Origin: Sulfurovum sp.
GTDB lineage: Bacteria; Campylobacterota; Campylobacteria; Campylobacterales; Sulfurovaceae
Direction of reading: 5' to 3'
Assembly (NCBI GenBank): GCA_024637255.1
Contig: JAGXFO010000015.1
Location: 62,001-126,000 of the forward strand
Length of the DNA: 64,000 bases
Below the pieces are notes generated by a model. The model was given only the letters and a program-made list of their open reading frames with translations. It was not told the origin of the DNA and searched no databases. The translations under genes were made by a program, and so were the position numbers. Each line of letters begins with the position of its first letter. Positions within the stretch are counted from its first letter, which is position 1. Positions 17,379 through 26,844 of this stretch are shown here, one piece after another.

Positions 17379-17459
17379 AAATTTAGTCTATCTAAAAAAT
17401 CAGCGAATATCAGTATAATGTTTACTATTAATTCACGAAAAATTTATCAAGGTATAAAG

Positions 17460-18479
17460 ATGGAACGCAAAAGAATATACAATCCTGAATCTAAAGAAAA
17501 AACAAGTGAACGTAAGATATTTGGAGGGGATCCTAGCGGGATATTTGAATTGAATGACATCAAATACCAGTGGGCATACAATCTATGGGAAATGATGTTG
17601 AATAACACTTGGTTTCCTAAAGAAGTTGACATGACAAGAGATGTCAATGACTATAAGCATCTTACTGATCCAGAGAAGTCTGCATATGATAAAGTGCTTG
17701 CCCAGCTTATTTTTATGGACTCTCTTCAGACAAATAACATCATTGACAATTTGAATCCTTTTATCACTGCCCCTGAAATAAACCTTATCCTGGTAAGGCA
17801 GGCATTTGAAGAGGCGTTACACTCTCAGAGTTATGCCGTCATGGTGGACAGCATCTCGACAAATTCTAAGGAAATCTATGAGCTTTGGAGAAGAGACATG
17901 ATGCTCAAGACCAAAAATGATGCCATAGCGAAGGTTTATGAAGAGCTTTCAAGTAATCCTACAGATACCAATATTGTCAAGGCAATGTTTGCCAATCAGA
18001 TCCTTGAAGGTATCTATTTTTACAGCGGTTTTGCTTATTTGTATACCCTGGCACGCTCAGACAAAATGCTTGGAACGGCACAGATGATACGGTTTATCCA
18101 AAGGGATGAGGTAACGCACCTTCTGCTTTTTCAAAACATGATCAACTCCACCAAAAAAGAGCGACCGGAACTTTTTACCAAAGAACTTATGGACGATGTC
18201 TATGAAATGTTCAGATCTGCGGTGAAACTTGAATCTGAATGGGGCGCGTATATTACCCAGGGGCAGATACTGGGGCTTACGGATAAAATTATAGAGCAGT
18301 ATATTCAGTATCTCGCAGATAAGAGACTACATGCTGTGGGAATGGAAAAACTTTATAATGTTGAGCATCCCATTAAGTGGGTAGACAACTTCTCTCAGTT
18401 TAATGACCAAAAGACAAACTTTTTTGAAGGAAATGTGACAAACTACTCTAAAGGAAGTTTAGATTTAGATGACTTTTAG
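17460..18479 (+). CDS. nrdB: Class Ia ribonucleotide reductase, small subunit
   Basis: 339-aa diiron/tyrosyl-radical subunit. The metal ligands are visible: Asp in FMDSLQ, Glu and His in EEALHSQSY, Glu in NQILEGIYF, and Glu and His in RDEVTHLL. The radical tyrosine is the Tyr of HSQSY, so this is a classical tyrosyl-radical enzyme. The start MERKRIYNP at 17460 is chosen over a long upstream extension that runs back into the divergent gene. It is separated from nrdA by about 6.5 kb and followed after 8 nt by a nitrilase-family gene. Confidence 0.95.
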   Translation: MERKRIYNPESKEKTSERKIFGGDPSGIFELNDIKYQWAYNLWEMMLNNTWFPKEVDMTRDVNDYKHLTDPEKSAYDKVLAQLIFMDSLQTNNIIDNLNPFITAPEINLILVRQAFEEALHSQSYAVMVDSISTNSKEIYELWRRDMMLKTKNDAIAKVYEELSSNPTDTNIVKAMFANQILEGIYFYSGFAYLYTLARSDKMLGTAQMIRFIQRDEVTHLLLFQNMINSTKKERPELFTKELMDDVYEMFRSAVKLESEWGAYITQGQILGLTDKIIEQYIQYLADKRLHAVGMEKLYNVEHPIKWVDNFSQFNDQKTNFFEGNVTNYSKGSLDLDDF

Positions 18480-18487
18480 GATTAGCA

Positions 18488-19219
18488 ATGTTAGTAATAC
18501 CTAAGCAATTACAGGCGGTAACGCTCCAGCTGCCTTCCCGCCCAAGGTATCAAGAAAATCTGGATACCTTACTTCAATACCTCAAAGAGCATCAGGAAAA
18601 ACAGATTATTGTTACGCCTGAAGTGTTTTTGACCTCCTTTGATTATGAGCATATGGCAACGGCTGCGAAATTTTCAGCCAATGCCCTGAGAACACTTAAA
18701 AAAGAAGTAGATGAACAGATACTTGTGTTGACACTCATACTTGAAGAAGGTGATGATTTCATAAATCAGGCAGTGGTTATACACAGGCATAAGGTTATAC
18801 ACAGACAAAATAAAGTCAAGCTCTTTAAGCTTGGAGATGAAGATCTTTATTTTACCGCAGGCAGAAAAAAACAAATCAAACCTTTTGAGATAGAGGGGGT
18901 CAAGTATGCCTTGCTTATCTGTTTTGAATTGCGCTTTAAGGACTTATGGAAGCAGGTTGAGGGCGCAGATATAGTTTTAGTGCCATCACGGTGGGGGAAG
19001 CCACGCAAAACGCATTTAGAAATACTTTCACGCGCATTGGCAGTCATGAATCAGTGTTATGTGATTGTTTCAAACAGCAGCGATAAAGAGATGGCAGGAT
19101 CTTCCGCTATTATCTCTCCTGCGGGGGAAGTTAGGGCCAATGATAAACTTGAAGCGATAGAGGGAAATATAGACTTCAGGGAAATTAAAAAAATACGTCG
19201 CTACATAGTGATGAACTAG
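18488..19219 (+). CDS. Carbon–nitrogen hydrolase (nitrilase superfamily)
   Basis: 243-aa amidase-like enzyme. The Glu–Lys–Cys triad is present: Glu in VTPEVFL, Lys in QNKVKLFKLG and Cys in LLICFELRF. It is slightly shorter than many omega-amidases. The substrate cannot be assigned. It starts 8 nt after nrdB and is followed by a Sel1 protein after 12 nt, so it is probably in the nrdB transcript. Confidence 0.85.
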   Translation: MLVIPKQLQAVTLQLPSRPRYQENLDTLLQYLKEHQEKQIIVTPEVFLTSFDYEHMATAAKFSANALRTLKKEVDEQILVLTLILEEGDDFINQAVVIHRHKVIHRQNKVKLFKLGDEDLYFTAGRKKQIKPFEIEGVKYALLICFELRFKDLWKQVEGADIVLVPSRWGKPRKTHLEILSRALAVMNQCYVIVSNSSDKEMAGSSAIISPAGEVRANDKLEAIEGNIDFREIKKIRRYIVMN

Positions 19220-19231
19220 AGGAGTATAAGA

Positions 19232-19843
19232 ATGAAATCAGCATGGATATTATTGGTAGGGCTTAGTTGTATGTATGCAACAGAGGTTGAGGTGCAGATT
19301 GAGGCCTGCAATAAAGGGAGCATACAAAGTTGCTATGAAGCAGGGTTGGCATTGACAACAGGAAAGAATGCTGAAAATCAAGAGAAAAAAGATATGGGAC
19401 TGGAGTATATTCGTAAGGCATGCAAGTATGGGAAGGAAAAAGCCTGTGATGTTTTGGGGAACAACTATCTTGAAAATAAGCATTATCAGGCAGCGAAACC
19501 TTATCTTGAAGCATCATGCAGCAGGGGCATATGGTCTGCCTGTGATGGGCTGGGAACTATGTATAGAGATGGATTGGAAATCAGACAGGATGATGTGAAG
19601 GCTAGAGAGTATTATGAAAAGGCCTGCGAACTTGGAAGCAAAGATTCCTGCATCAATGTTGCAATCATCTATAGAGGTGGATTTGGCGTAGAGAAAAATA
19701 GAGAAAAAGAAAAAATGTATTATAAAAAGGCTTGTGACAATGCAAGCAAGTCCGGATGCAAGAGCTACAAAAAGATGGACAATGAAGATAAAGGCATAGA
19801 GGAGCCAGGGGTTTGGGAGAGACTAAAAAGCCTTTTTAACTAG
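19232..19843 (+). CDS. Secreted cysteine-rich Sel1/Hcp-like repeat protein
   Basis: 203-aa protein with an N-terminal signal peptide (KSAWILLVGLSCMYA). It has about four Sel1-type repeats of 36 residues with paired cysteines (EACNKGSIQSCYEAG, KACKYGKEKACDVLG, ASCSRGIWSACDGLG, KACELGSKDSCINVA). This matches the Helicobacter cysteine-rich protein pattern, in which each cysteine pair forms a disulfide in the periplasm. The family often acts in binding peptidoglycan fragments or as secreted antigens; the role here is unknown. Confidence 0.85.
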   Translation: MKSAWILLVGLSCMYATEVEVQIEACNKGSIQSCYEAGLALTTGKNAENQEKKDMGLEYIRKACKYGKEKACDVLGNNYLENKHYQAAKPYLEASCSRGIWSACDGLGTMYRDGLEIRQDDVKAREYYEKACELGSKDSCINVAIIYRGGFGVEKNREKEKMYYKKACDNASKSGCKSYKKMDNEDKGIEEPGVWERLKSLFN

Positions 19844-19891
19844 ATTTTAGATAGAATTTTCCCATTATTTGGGGATAAGGTATTTGAGGCT

Positions 19892-20527
19892 ATGATAAAA
19901 GTGATGCAGCGAGAGAAGCTTGTAGAAGAGATAGAAAAACATTTTATATTGGAAGAGTATGTCAAACAGGCATTTTTAGCCGTTGACAGAGAGGCATTTG
20001 TTCCTGCACAATTCAAACACCTCTCCTATCATCTTGATGCGCTCCCATTGGCTGCAAGCCAATGGATATCTTCTCCTCTAACGGTAGCTAAAATGACACA
20101 GCATTTAGAACTTGATGGTATAGACTCTGTGCTTGAGGTAGGCTGTGGGTCTGGTTATCAAGCAGCGATACTCAGCAAGATATGTCGTCGTGTATTTACG
20201 ATAGAGCGCATAGATGAACTGCTTAAAGAAGCAAAAAATCGTTTTTCTGCACTTGAAATGTACAATATTATTACACGTTTCGACGATGGGCAAAGGGGTT
20301 GGAAACAGTATGCACCTTTTGAGCGCATTTTATTTTCCGCAACAGCTAAAGAGATACCTGAAATATTATTCGAGCAATTGGCCGAAGGGGGCATCCTATT
20401 GGCTCCCGTAGAAGTAGCTGAAAATTATCATATTATCACTCGATACTATAAAAAAAATGGACGCATTACTTCTGAGTCCATAGAACAATGTCTTTTTGTT
20501 CCTATCCTTGACGGTACTCAAAAGTAG
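19892..20527 (+). CDS. pcm: Protein-L-isoaspartate O-methyltransferase
   Basis: 211-aa SAM methyltransferase that starts repair of isoaspartyl residues in damaged proteins. The SAM motif is VLEVGCGSGYQAAIL near residue 80, and the preceding substrate segment contains QWISSPLTVAKM. The family post-motifs are DDGQRGW and PFERILFSATA. Length is normal. Confidence 0.92.
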   Translation: MIKVMQREKLVEEIEKHFILEEYVKQAFLAVDREAFVPAQFKHLSYHLDALPLAASQWISSPLTVAKMTQHLELDGIDSVLEVGCGSGYQAAILSKICRRVFTIERIDELLKEAKNRFSALEMYNIITRFDDGQRGWKQYAPFERILFSATAKEIPEILFEQLAEGGILLAPVEVAENYHIITRYYKKNGRITSESIEQCLFVPILDGTQK

Positions 20528-20595
20528 ATTTTCTTAAGACGCTATTGTATTCGCAGAAAAACTTCTGTAAGCTTTTCATTGAGTTTATGCTATTA

Positions 20596-20611
20596 TTTAC
20601 AAAACTGTAAA
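20596..20611. promoter_or_regulatory. Palindrome TTTACA-N4-TGTAAA before HTH gene
   Basis: A perfect 6+6 palindrome with 4-nt spacer ends 5 nt before the ATG of the adjacent HTH protein. It may be an operator for self-regulation; this is inferred from position and symmetry only. Confidence 0.4.
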
Positions 20612-20616
20612 CAGGG

Positions 20617-21282
20617 ATGAATATGGAAAAACTGATGAAGCCTGCTGAATATGCACAGGAGATAGGTATCTCAAGACAAGCAGTCTATGCGAAGATCAAG
20701 CGGGGCATCCTGGCCACTAAGAATGTAGAAGGAAAACTTTACATTGTAGTTGACACTTTGCCCAAAGAGGAAGTACCCAAAGTTGTCACAGAAAGCATGG
20801 CAGAGGCTACTAAAACAACCCCTACTATAAAGATGCCTCCTTCTGCATCCAAAACGGAAGTTAAAGATTACAAGGCATTACTTAAAGCAAAAGATGAAAC
20901 AATTTCTGTACTCAAGAATACAGTCAAAGACTTAAAAAAATCAAACAAACAGATTTCTACTACGCTTCGAGGAGAGATAGATTTGCTCAAAGATGCATTT
21001 CATGAGATGCGTACATTGTATATGCATCAATTGGAAGATAAAAATGTCCAGAGATCCATTATAGATGTTATCTCAGAAGATGAGAGTGCTGAGGCAAAAG
21101 AAGAGCACTGGATAGGTGTGAAGAAGTTTTTTAAACATCAGCATATCGCTACAGAAAAACAGGGCGAAAAAATAACAAAACTACTAAAAAAAGCTTACAA
21201 ATCTGGAGATGAGCGCTTCAGAAAAGTGGATGGCAAGCTCAAACTCAACGCAAACAAAACCTACAAAGATATTTTACAATGA
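20617..21282 (+). CDS. HTH DNA-binding protein with coiled coil
   Basis: 221-aa protein. Residues 6–30 (PAEYAQEIGISRQAVYAKIKRG) look like a MerR/excisionase-type helix-turn-helix, followed by a short wing-like GKLYIVVD. Residues about 85–150 are a predicted coiled coil rich in Lys, Glu and Leu. The C-terminus is basic. ATG codons at 20617 and 20623 are both possible. It overlaps the next gene by 4 nt, so the two are coupled. The function of the pair is unknown. Confidence 0.7.
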   Translation: MNMEKLMKPAEYAQEIGISRQAVYAKIKRGILATKNVEGKLYIVVDTLPKEEVPKVVTESMAEATKTTPTIKMPPSASKTEVKDYKALLKAKDETISVLKNTVKDLKKSNKQISTTLRGEIDLLKDAFHEMRTLYMHQLEDKNVQRSIIDVISEDESAEAKEEHWIGVKKFFKHQHIATEKQGEKITKLLKKAYKSGDERFRKVDGKLKLNANKTYKDILQ

Positions 21283-22370
21283 TGCCATTACTAAAAGATT
21301 TCTCAAGAGAATACAGTTTGTTTGTTGCGATATTCACTTATTTTGCCATCACCTATTTTGAACATACTCTAGTGCAAACAACGCTTGGAAACCTTGTGGG
21401 GTTTGCTGTCTTGTTTATTGTGATTATCTATTCGGCTATGTCTGTAGCGCATCATGCAGAGAAGTTGGCAGAGAAATTCGGTGAGCCTTATGGAACACTT
21501 ATTTTAACCATATCTGCAGTGGTGGTAGAGATTGTCATCATCGCCATTATGATGGTACATGAACATAATCCACATTTGGCACGTGATACTATTTATTCAG
21601 CCATCATGCTAGATATCAATGCCCTGCTTGGTCTGGCTGCTATCATAGGGGGGATTAAGCATGGAGAGCAGGCCTACAATGTGGATTCATCAAATTCTTA
21701 TCTTTCTATGCTTCTTGTTGCTATAGGCATTGCCATGGTGATTCCGCACTTCATGGATGCTGCACATATTGATAACTATATGATGTTCAATGTGCTGATG
21801 TTTCTCTTGCTGTATATTACATTTACGCGCATACAGGTGGCATCACACAAGTATTTTTTTGAGTATTCGCCACAAGAAACTGAAACCTCTGAAGTAGATG
21901 GCCACTCTAGGCACCATGGAATAAACGGATGGTATCATAGTGTAAATCTCGTAATCTCGATTATCGCCATTGGAGTACTTTCTGAAATTTTGGCTGTATT
22001 TATGGGTAATACGCTGAGTACATATGGGCTCCCTTTATCTATAGGCGCTGTTGGAGTTGCCGTTATCTCTGCGGCACCCGAACTTATTACTGCGGTACGT
22101 GCAGCATTGGATAATCGGATGCAAACGGTTGTCAACATTGCTTTAGGCGCATCTTTGGCAACAATCCTTTTAACCGTACCGGCGGTAATACTTGTCACGC
22201 GTTATATGGGAATGGAGCTGGACCTTGCTATTACGCCAGTGCAGGGCGTGATGCTTGGTTTGACCTTGCTTGTAAGTATTGTCAATTTCAATGACGGTGA
22301 GACTAATATACTTGAAGGTTTTCTGCATGTCATTTTGTTTGTGATATTCGTGTATTTATTGTTCATATGA
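21279..22370 (+). CDS. chaA: CaCA-family cation/proton antiporter (ChaA-like)
   Basis: 363-aa membrane protein with about 11 hydrophobic segments in two halves. The paired alpha-repeat regions of Ca2+/H+ exchangers are visible: AEKFGEPYGTLILTISAVVVEIVII in the first half and VAVISAAPELITAVRAAL in the second, each with the conserved Glu. A His-rich cytoplasmic stretch (HSRHHG) lies between halves. It should exchange Ca2+, Na+ or K+ for protons at the inner membrane; ion preference is not readable. The start overlaps the stop of the HTH gene (ATGA). Confidence 0.87.
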   Translation: MMPLLKDFSREYSLFVAIFTYFAITYFEHTLVQTTLGNLVGFAVLFIVIIYSAMSVAHHAEKLAEKFGEPYGTLILTISAVVVEIVIIAIMMVHEHNPHLARDTIYSAIMLDINALLGLAAIIGGIKHGEQAYNVDSSNSYLSMLLVAIGIAMVIPHFMDAAHIDNYMMFNVLMFLLLYITFTRIQVASHKYFFEYSPQETETSEVDGHSRHHGINGWYHSVNLVISIIAIGVLSEILAVFMGNTLSTYGLPLSIGAVGVAVISAAPELITAVRAALDNRMQTVVNIALGASLATILLTVPAVILVTRYMGMELDLAITPVQGVMLGLTLLVSIVNFNDGETNILEGFLHVILFVIFVYLLFI

Positions 22371-22381
22371 ATATAGTTAAG

Positions 22382-22405
22382 AAAACGACAACCCTTGTCG
22401 TTTTT
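22382..22405. terminator. Bidirectional terminator, chaA and DUF58 genes
   Basis: AAAACGACAA (22382–22391), CCC loop, TTGTCGTTTT (22395–22404) and one more T. The A- and T-rich ends suit termination from both sides of this convergent junction. Confidence 0.85.
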
Positions 22406-22408
22406 AGA

Positions 22409-23251
22409 CTATGCAAACAGCCTCAGTAATTTACCCACTGCCTCATCCTCTGTGAAAATCTTTAGGCAACGTATGCCATACTGTGAAAAGTGTTCAGCCA
22501 GTTTTTCGTCATTCTCCTCTAGCCTTACAAGATATTTTTCTATGCTTCTTTGACCAAAGTATGTCTCCATCTTCTTCCCATCTTTTGGAGAAGAGAGCGT
22601 TACCTCAGCAAGTTTTTTAGGCATTTCTTCTTCTCTGTCTCTAATGATTATAGCAATAACTTCATGTTTTTGTGCCAGGAGAGACAAGTCCACTTCTTCT
22701 AGAAAGTCACCAAGCACAAATAAAAGAGAAGGTTTGTGAACCCTTTTGAAAAGATCTTTGAGGGCAGCATGGTGGCCAAGAGTAGTGTGTAGCAGCGGCG
22801 TTTCAAAAAGACTTTTGGAGAACTGCTCTATATGATATAGCTGTTTTGTGGGAGGTGTAGTACGGATCATCTCTTGCGTGTAGCTTAATCCTGTGAAGAG
22901 GTTACTGTGCTGCTGTGCGGCATAGCCTAGAAGTGTTGCGACCTCAGCCAGCTTCTTTTGTTTGGCATTTCCTGATCCAAAGTAGAGACTTCCATCCATT
23001 AAGGCGCAAACAACGATTGAAAGTTCACGACTGGCATGCAACTCTTTTATATAAGGTTTTCCAAGCTTTGCAGTGATGGTCCAGTTTATCTTGCGGATAT
23101 CATCACCCATCTGGTACTCGCGCAGCTCAGAAAAGTCATATCCCTCACCATGGAGCTTGGAGAGGTTATGCCCGCTGAGTAAAGTGTAGACCTGCTGTTT
23201 TGCTTTGAGCTGGAGAGCCTTCCACTGATGGGTATTTTTGGCTGCGTTCAT
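22409..23251 (-). CDS. DUF58 domain protein of a MoxR/Bat operon
   Basis: 280-aa cytoplasmic protein with the DUF58 core, marked by YDFSELREYQMGDDIRKINW near residue 40 and a VWA-like central fold (IVVCALMDGSLYFG). DUF58 proteins accompany MoxR AAA ATPases and VWA proteins in putative metal-insertion or envelope-stress complexes. It is the last gene of a five-gene minus-strand operon and shares one base with moxR (TAATG). Confidence 0.88.
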   Translation of the reverse strand: MNAAKNTHQWKALQLKAKQQVYTLLSGHNLSKLHGEGYDFSELREYQMGDDIRKINWTITAKLGKPYIKELHASRELSIVVCALMDGSLYFGSGNAKQKKLAEVATLLGYAAQQHSNLFTGLSYTQEMIRTTPPTKQLYHIEQFSKSLFETPLLHTTLGHHAALKDLFKRVHKPSLLFVLGDFLEEVDLSLLAQKHEVIAIIIRDREEEMPKKLAEVTLSSPKDGKKMETYFGQRSIEKYLVRLEENDEKLAEHFSQYGIRCLKIFTEDEAVGKLLRLFA

Positions 23252-24198
23252 TAGGGTATCGGCAGAGTCTCAATGATAGTAGAGATAATCTCATCTGTAC
23301 TGATACCCTTGGCTCTGGCCTCATAAGAAAGTACAATACGGTGGCGTAGTACATTGTGAACTACATATCCTATGTCTGCTGGAGTTACAAAATCATTCCC
23401 CCGTAAAAAAGCTTTTGCTTTGGCCGCTTTGTAGAGGTCTATAGATGCTCTGGGACTTGCTCCAAACATAATGTTTTCAGCGAGGTTCTCTAATTGAAAT
23501 CTGGCTGGTTCTCTTGTGGCCACGATAATCTGCACCATATAACGCGCGAGTTCTTCATCTACATGTACTTTTTTCATCTCCTCCTGAAGGGCATGCAGTT
23601 CTTGTACATTAAGTACAGCCTGAACTTCGCCAAAATCTTTATTGGCAGCTTTTCGCATGATTTCCAATTCTTCTTCTTCACTGTTGTGCTGCACAATGAT
23701 CTTCATCATAAACCTGTCTAACTGTGCTTCTGGAAGTGCGTAGACACCCTCTTGTTCTATGGGGTTTTGTGTGGCCATGACCAAAAAAGGACTTTCAAGT
23801 TTAAAAGTCTCATCAGCGATAGTGACCTGCCTCTCTTGCATCACCTCAAGCAGGGCAGACTGTACTTTGGCGGGGGCACGGTTAATCTCATCTGCTAAGA
23901 GAAGATGCGTAAACAGAGGGCCTTTTTTAATACTGAAACTATGGTCCTGCGGATTGTAAATCTGTGCACCTATGATGTCTGAGGGGAGAAGGTCAGGAGT
24001 GAACTGTATACGTTTTGAATCTAGACCAATGGCTTTTGAAAGGGCATTGATAGTTGTAGTCTTGGCCAATCCGGGTACGCCCTCGACTAGTATATGCCCA
24101 TCACAAAGCAGCCCTATGAGCAAGCCTTCTATCATGACATCCTGACCTATAATCGTTTTGCGTAATTCTTTTTTGAGTCTGTTTATTTGTTCATTCAT
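23251..24198 (-). CDS. MoxR-family AAA+ ATPase
   Basis: 315-aa AAA+ ATPase of the MoxR class. Walker A is in VEGVPGLAKTT near residue 40, Walker B in LLLADEINRAPAKVQSALLE, and sensor 1 in MATQNPIEQEGVYALPEAQLDRF. MoxR ATPases act as chaperones for activating partner complexes, often with VWA proteins, which are encoded just upstream. It overlaps the BatD-like gene by 4 nt and DUF58 by 1 nt. Confidence 0.94.
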   Translation of the reverse strand: MNEQINRLKKELRKTIIGQDVMIEGLLIGLLCDGHILVEGVPGLAKTTTINALSKAIGLDSKRIQFTPDLLPSDIIGAQIYNPQDHSFSIKKGPLFTHLLLADEINRAPAKVQSALLEVMQERQVTIADETFKLESPFLVMATQNPIEQEGVYALPEAQLDRFMMKIIVQHNSEEEELEIMRKAANKDFGEVQAVLNVQELHALQEEMKKVHVDEELARYMVQIIVATREPARFQLENLAENIMFGASPRASIDLYKAAKAKAFLRGNDFVTPADIGYVVHNVLRHRIVLSYEARAKGISTDEIISTIIETLPIP

Positions 24199-25328
24199 AT
24201 TTGTTCTTCTGCCTCTTTTTTCACTTTATTTAAATTAATTTTACCATTTCCATATAAAGAAGTTTCAAGTTTTTCTATACTTGAGGTAAAACGTTTACTG
24301 TTTGTTGCTATAAGCACTTGCAGCAGCGCTTTTTCATCTTTGCAGTTCTGTATTTTCACTTTTAGCGGGCTGCCTTTTTTTGCCGGGGGTCTCTTTTTCC
24401 ATCTCCACGATAATGCACTCAGGTATCCTGCTGCAAAAATGATAAAATAAGAAAGCAGTGTGCCAATCCATGACCAATTGACTTTTAAGACTTCGGGTGA
24501 GTCTATGTTGTCAATGAGTGTAGCAACATCTGCCTGTGCGATGTCGAAAGATTGTGCCGGGATAGCGAGTCCGTAACTTTTTTCTGTCTGGGGATTAAAA
24601 CTTTTGATGACGATGGTGGGGAGCTCAAAGCTTTTGCTGTGTGAAAGTGCCATGGGATAGGTTACAGTATTTTGCGTACCCTGAATGCTTATTATGGAGT
24701 TGACAATGGGTTTTTCTGTAAAGCGTGTAAAGTTGCCGTCTTTGGGAAGGAATGTATCTAAAAGAGGCGGATATCCTTTTCCTTCTATGCTTACTTGAAT
24801 CGGTATAGGCTCATACGCTTTGGCCTCATGTTTTTTGATACTGTGCGTGATGTTGAAATCACCTACGAGTAACGTATCTTCGGGTAAAGCTTTGACTTTG
24901 AGTGTTACGGGGGGCAGAATGACTGTTGTGTTAACTGTGGCTAGTTGCTTGACGTTGTCTCTATCTCCTGAAACGCTGTATGCCAGACTATCATCATTGG
25001 TCACTTTTTTTACAAGATCGAGCGTAATATTTACATCTCCAGAATGCAGAGGGTAGATAAGATAAACATACCTCACTCTTATATTATGATAGGTGTCTGA
25101 TTGTTTGCTATCAAGTCTCTGAAAACTATAGTTATCACTTGCTTTAAGATTAAAGTCAAAGAGCAGTATTTTATCATGATTGGTTTGATTGAGTTCAAGC
25201 GTAAGAATAACGGCTTCTTTGACATAGGGATTTTCTTTGTCAAGAGAAAAGTTATAGCTAAAGTCTTCTGCCTGAAGTATGAGTGCGGCCAGGAAGAAAA
25301 TGAACATTTTACCAGGGCTGTGTTTCAT
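24195..25328 (-). CDS. BatD-like membrane-anchored protein
   Basis: 377-aa protein with a signal peptide (KMFIFFLAALILQA), a long beta-rich periplasmic region with repeated Ig-like strands, one membrane segment near residue 285 (IGTLLSYFIIFAAGYLSALSW), and a Lys/Glu-rich cytoplasmic tail. Its place between VWA/TPR and MoxR genes marks it as a BatD homologue. The start at 25328 has AAGGATA upstream; an in-frame ATG at 25355 would put extra residues before the signal peptide. Confidence 0.82.
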   Translation of the reverse strand: MKHSPGKMFIFFLAALILQAEDFSYNFSLDKENPYVKEAVILTLELNQTNHDKILLFDFNLKASDNYSFQRLDSKQSDTYHNIRVRYVYLIYPLHSGDVNITLDLVKKVTNDDSLAYSVSGDRDNVKQLATVNTTVILPPVTLKVKALPEDTLLVGDFNITHSIKKHEAKAYEPIPIQVSIEGKGYPPLLDTFLPKDGNFTRFTEKPIVNSIISIQGTQNTVTYPMALSHSKSFELPTIVIKSFNPQTEKSYGLAIPAQSFDIAQADVATLIDNIDSPEVLKVNWSWIGTLLSYFIIFAAGYLSALSWRWKKRPPAKKGSPLKVKIQNCKDEKALLQVLIATNSKRFTSSIEKLETSLYGNGKINLNKVKKEAEEQI

Positions 25329-26844
25329 GTACGTATCCTTTATTGATGAGTTCATAGACCTTGGATCCTAGGGGCTGCTGTTCTTCACTTTCAGTACTGA
25401 GAAGTTTGTCTTTTGACTGTTCTTCCTTTTGACTGCTTTTTTCGCCACCTCCTGATCCGGAACTGGGCGCGTCTTCGCTTTTTGTTTCGTCTTTGTCTAT
25501 TTCCTGATTTTCACTTTTGCTTGAATCGGAACTTTGTGACTTGGGATGAGAAATACCAAGCTCGGCACTTTTTTTGGTATCCAGGAGTGCAATAATCTTT
25601 AGATTATGCAGCGCATCCGCATCTTCGCCCAGCTGTAATGCTTTAGTATAGTAAATTTTGGCTTTATCGTACACTTCCAGCTGCGCATAGGCATTGGCTA
25701 TATTATAATAAAGATCTTGTTTGATGATGGCAGAAGTGGAACGGATGGGCTTGTAAGTTTGTATGGACTTTTCGTACAGGCCCTGCTTGTAATAAGTGTT
25801 TGCCAAAGTCATTTGACTTTGCAAAGAGCGTTTGTCAATTTGTATTAGCTGTGCATGGGTTTGGTTGTAGTCGGCCGCTGTGTAACTTTTGTAGGCAAGT
25901 CCCAAACGATAGTTGTCAAGCATGGAAGCTTGGGCTTGTATGCCAAGGAGGGCAGCGAGTATGAAAAGGTATTTAATGCCCCTGGTGTGTACCATCAGAA
26001 AAAGCAGGACAGCCAAGGCTAAGGGTATCTGGTAGAGTTCTTTATAGCGGTGCTGTATCTTTTGCGTACTTTGTATTTTATCTGCACTTTTTTGCAGGGC
26101 ATCGTTTATTTTCTGGGCTGTAGTCTTCGGTGAACCTGAGGCACTTAGGTAAGTACCCGAAACAGAAGAGGCTAAAGACTCAAGTATGGGATTGATACGA
26201 GAAATGACAAGATTTCCCTCTTTATCTTTGAGTAGGGAGCCATCTTGGTTTTGAATCGTTGTTCCCTGGATTGTGCCCAAGGCTATAACGCTTAAGTTGA
26301 TAGCGGATTCCCTTACAAGTTTAGTGAGCGTTTCAACATCTTCCTCATCTCCTCCGTCAGTGATGAGTATGAGATTTTTATGTCCTGTTTTTATTGACAA
26401 TATTTTTTTGAAAAGTTTTTTAAGAGAAGTCCCTTTTGTGAGTATAAATTTAGGATCAAGGCTCTCTAGTGCAACATTGATGAGTCTATGGTCCGTGGTA
26501 GGCGGCGAGAGTAAAAGAGGGTTGCTGGTAAAGGCAATAAGCATGATATTGTCAGAAGGATTTATCTTCAATAATTCAGAGATGGTTTCTTTTGCAAACT
26601 CGTAGCGAGTAGGGCTAACGTCAGACGCACGCATAGAGTAGGAGACATCAAGGGCGATGATGACATCTTTCGCCTCTATACTTGTTTTTTGCAAGGCTTC
26701 TTCCTGTACAGGACGACTGAGCGCCAGTACAATAAGCATGAGAATGATGAGGTGCACAGACATTATGAGTTTACGCGAACTGTTCCATAAAAGTAAAAGC
26801 AAGGGCAGAAGCAGCCATAAAAAGTAGGGATAAAGAAGTGTCAT
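25309..26844 (-). CDS. BatB/BatC-like VWA–TPR membrane protein
   Basis: 511-aa protein that joins two functions that are separate genes in Bacteroides. It has N-terminal membrane segments, then a VWA domain (about 80–240) with the intact MIDAS motif DVSYSMRASD, a membrane segment near 285, then TPR repeats (about 320–420, YNIANAYAQLEVYDKAKIYYTKAL). The C-terminal tail is low complexity, rich in Ser, Glu and Lys. It overlaps its neighbours on both sides by 4–20 nt, showing tight co-expression. Confidence 0.88.
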   Translation of the reverse strand: MTLLYPYFLWLLLPLLLLLWNSSRKLIMSVHLIILMLIVLALSRPVQEEALQKTSIEAKDVIIALDVSYSMRASDVSPTRYEFAKETISELLKINPSDNIMLIAFTSNPLLLSPPTTDHRLINVALESLDPKFILTKGTSLKKLFKKILSIKTGHKNLILITDGGDEEDVETLTKLVRESAINLSVIALGTIQGTTIQNQDGSLLKDKEGNLVISRINPILESLASSVSGTYLSASGSPKTTAQKINDALQKSADKIQSTQKIQHRYKELYQIPLALAVLLFLMVHTRGIKYLFILAALLGIQAQASMLDNYRLGLAYKSYTAADYNQTHAQLIQIDKRSLQSQMTLANTYYKQGLYEKSIQTYKPIRSTSAIIKQDLYYNIANAYAQLEVYDKAKIYYTKALQLGEDADALHNLKIIALLDTKKSAELGISHPKSQSSDSSKSENQEIDKDETKSEDAPSSGSGGGEKSSQKEEQSKDKLLSTESEEQQPLGSKVYELINKGYVHETQPW

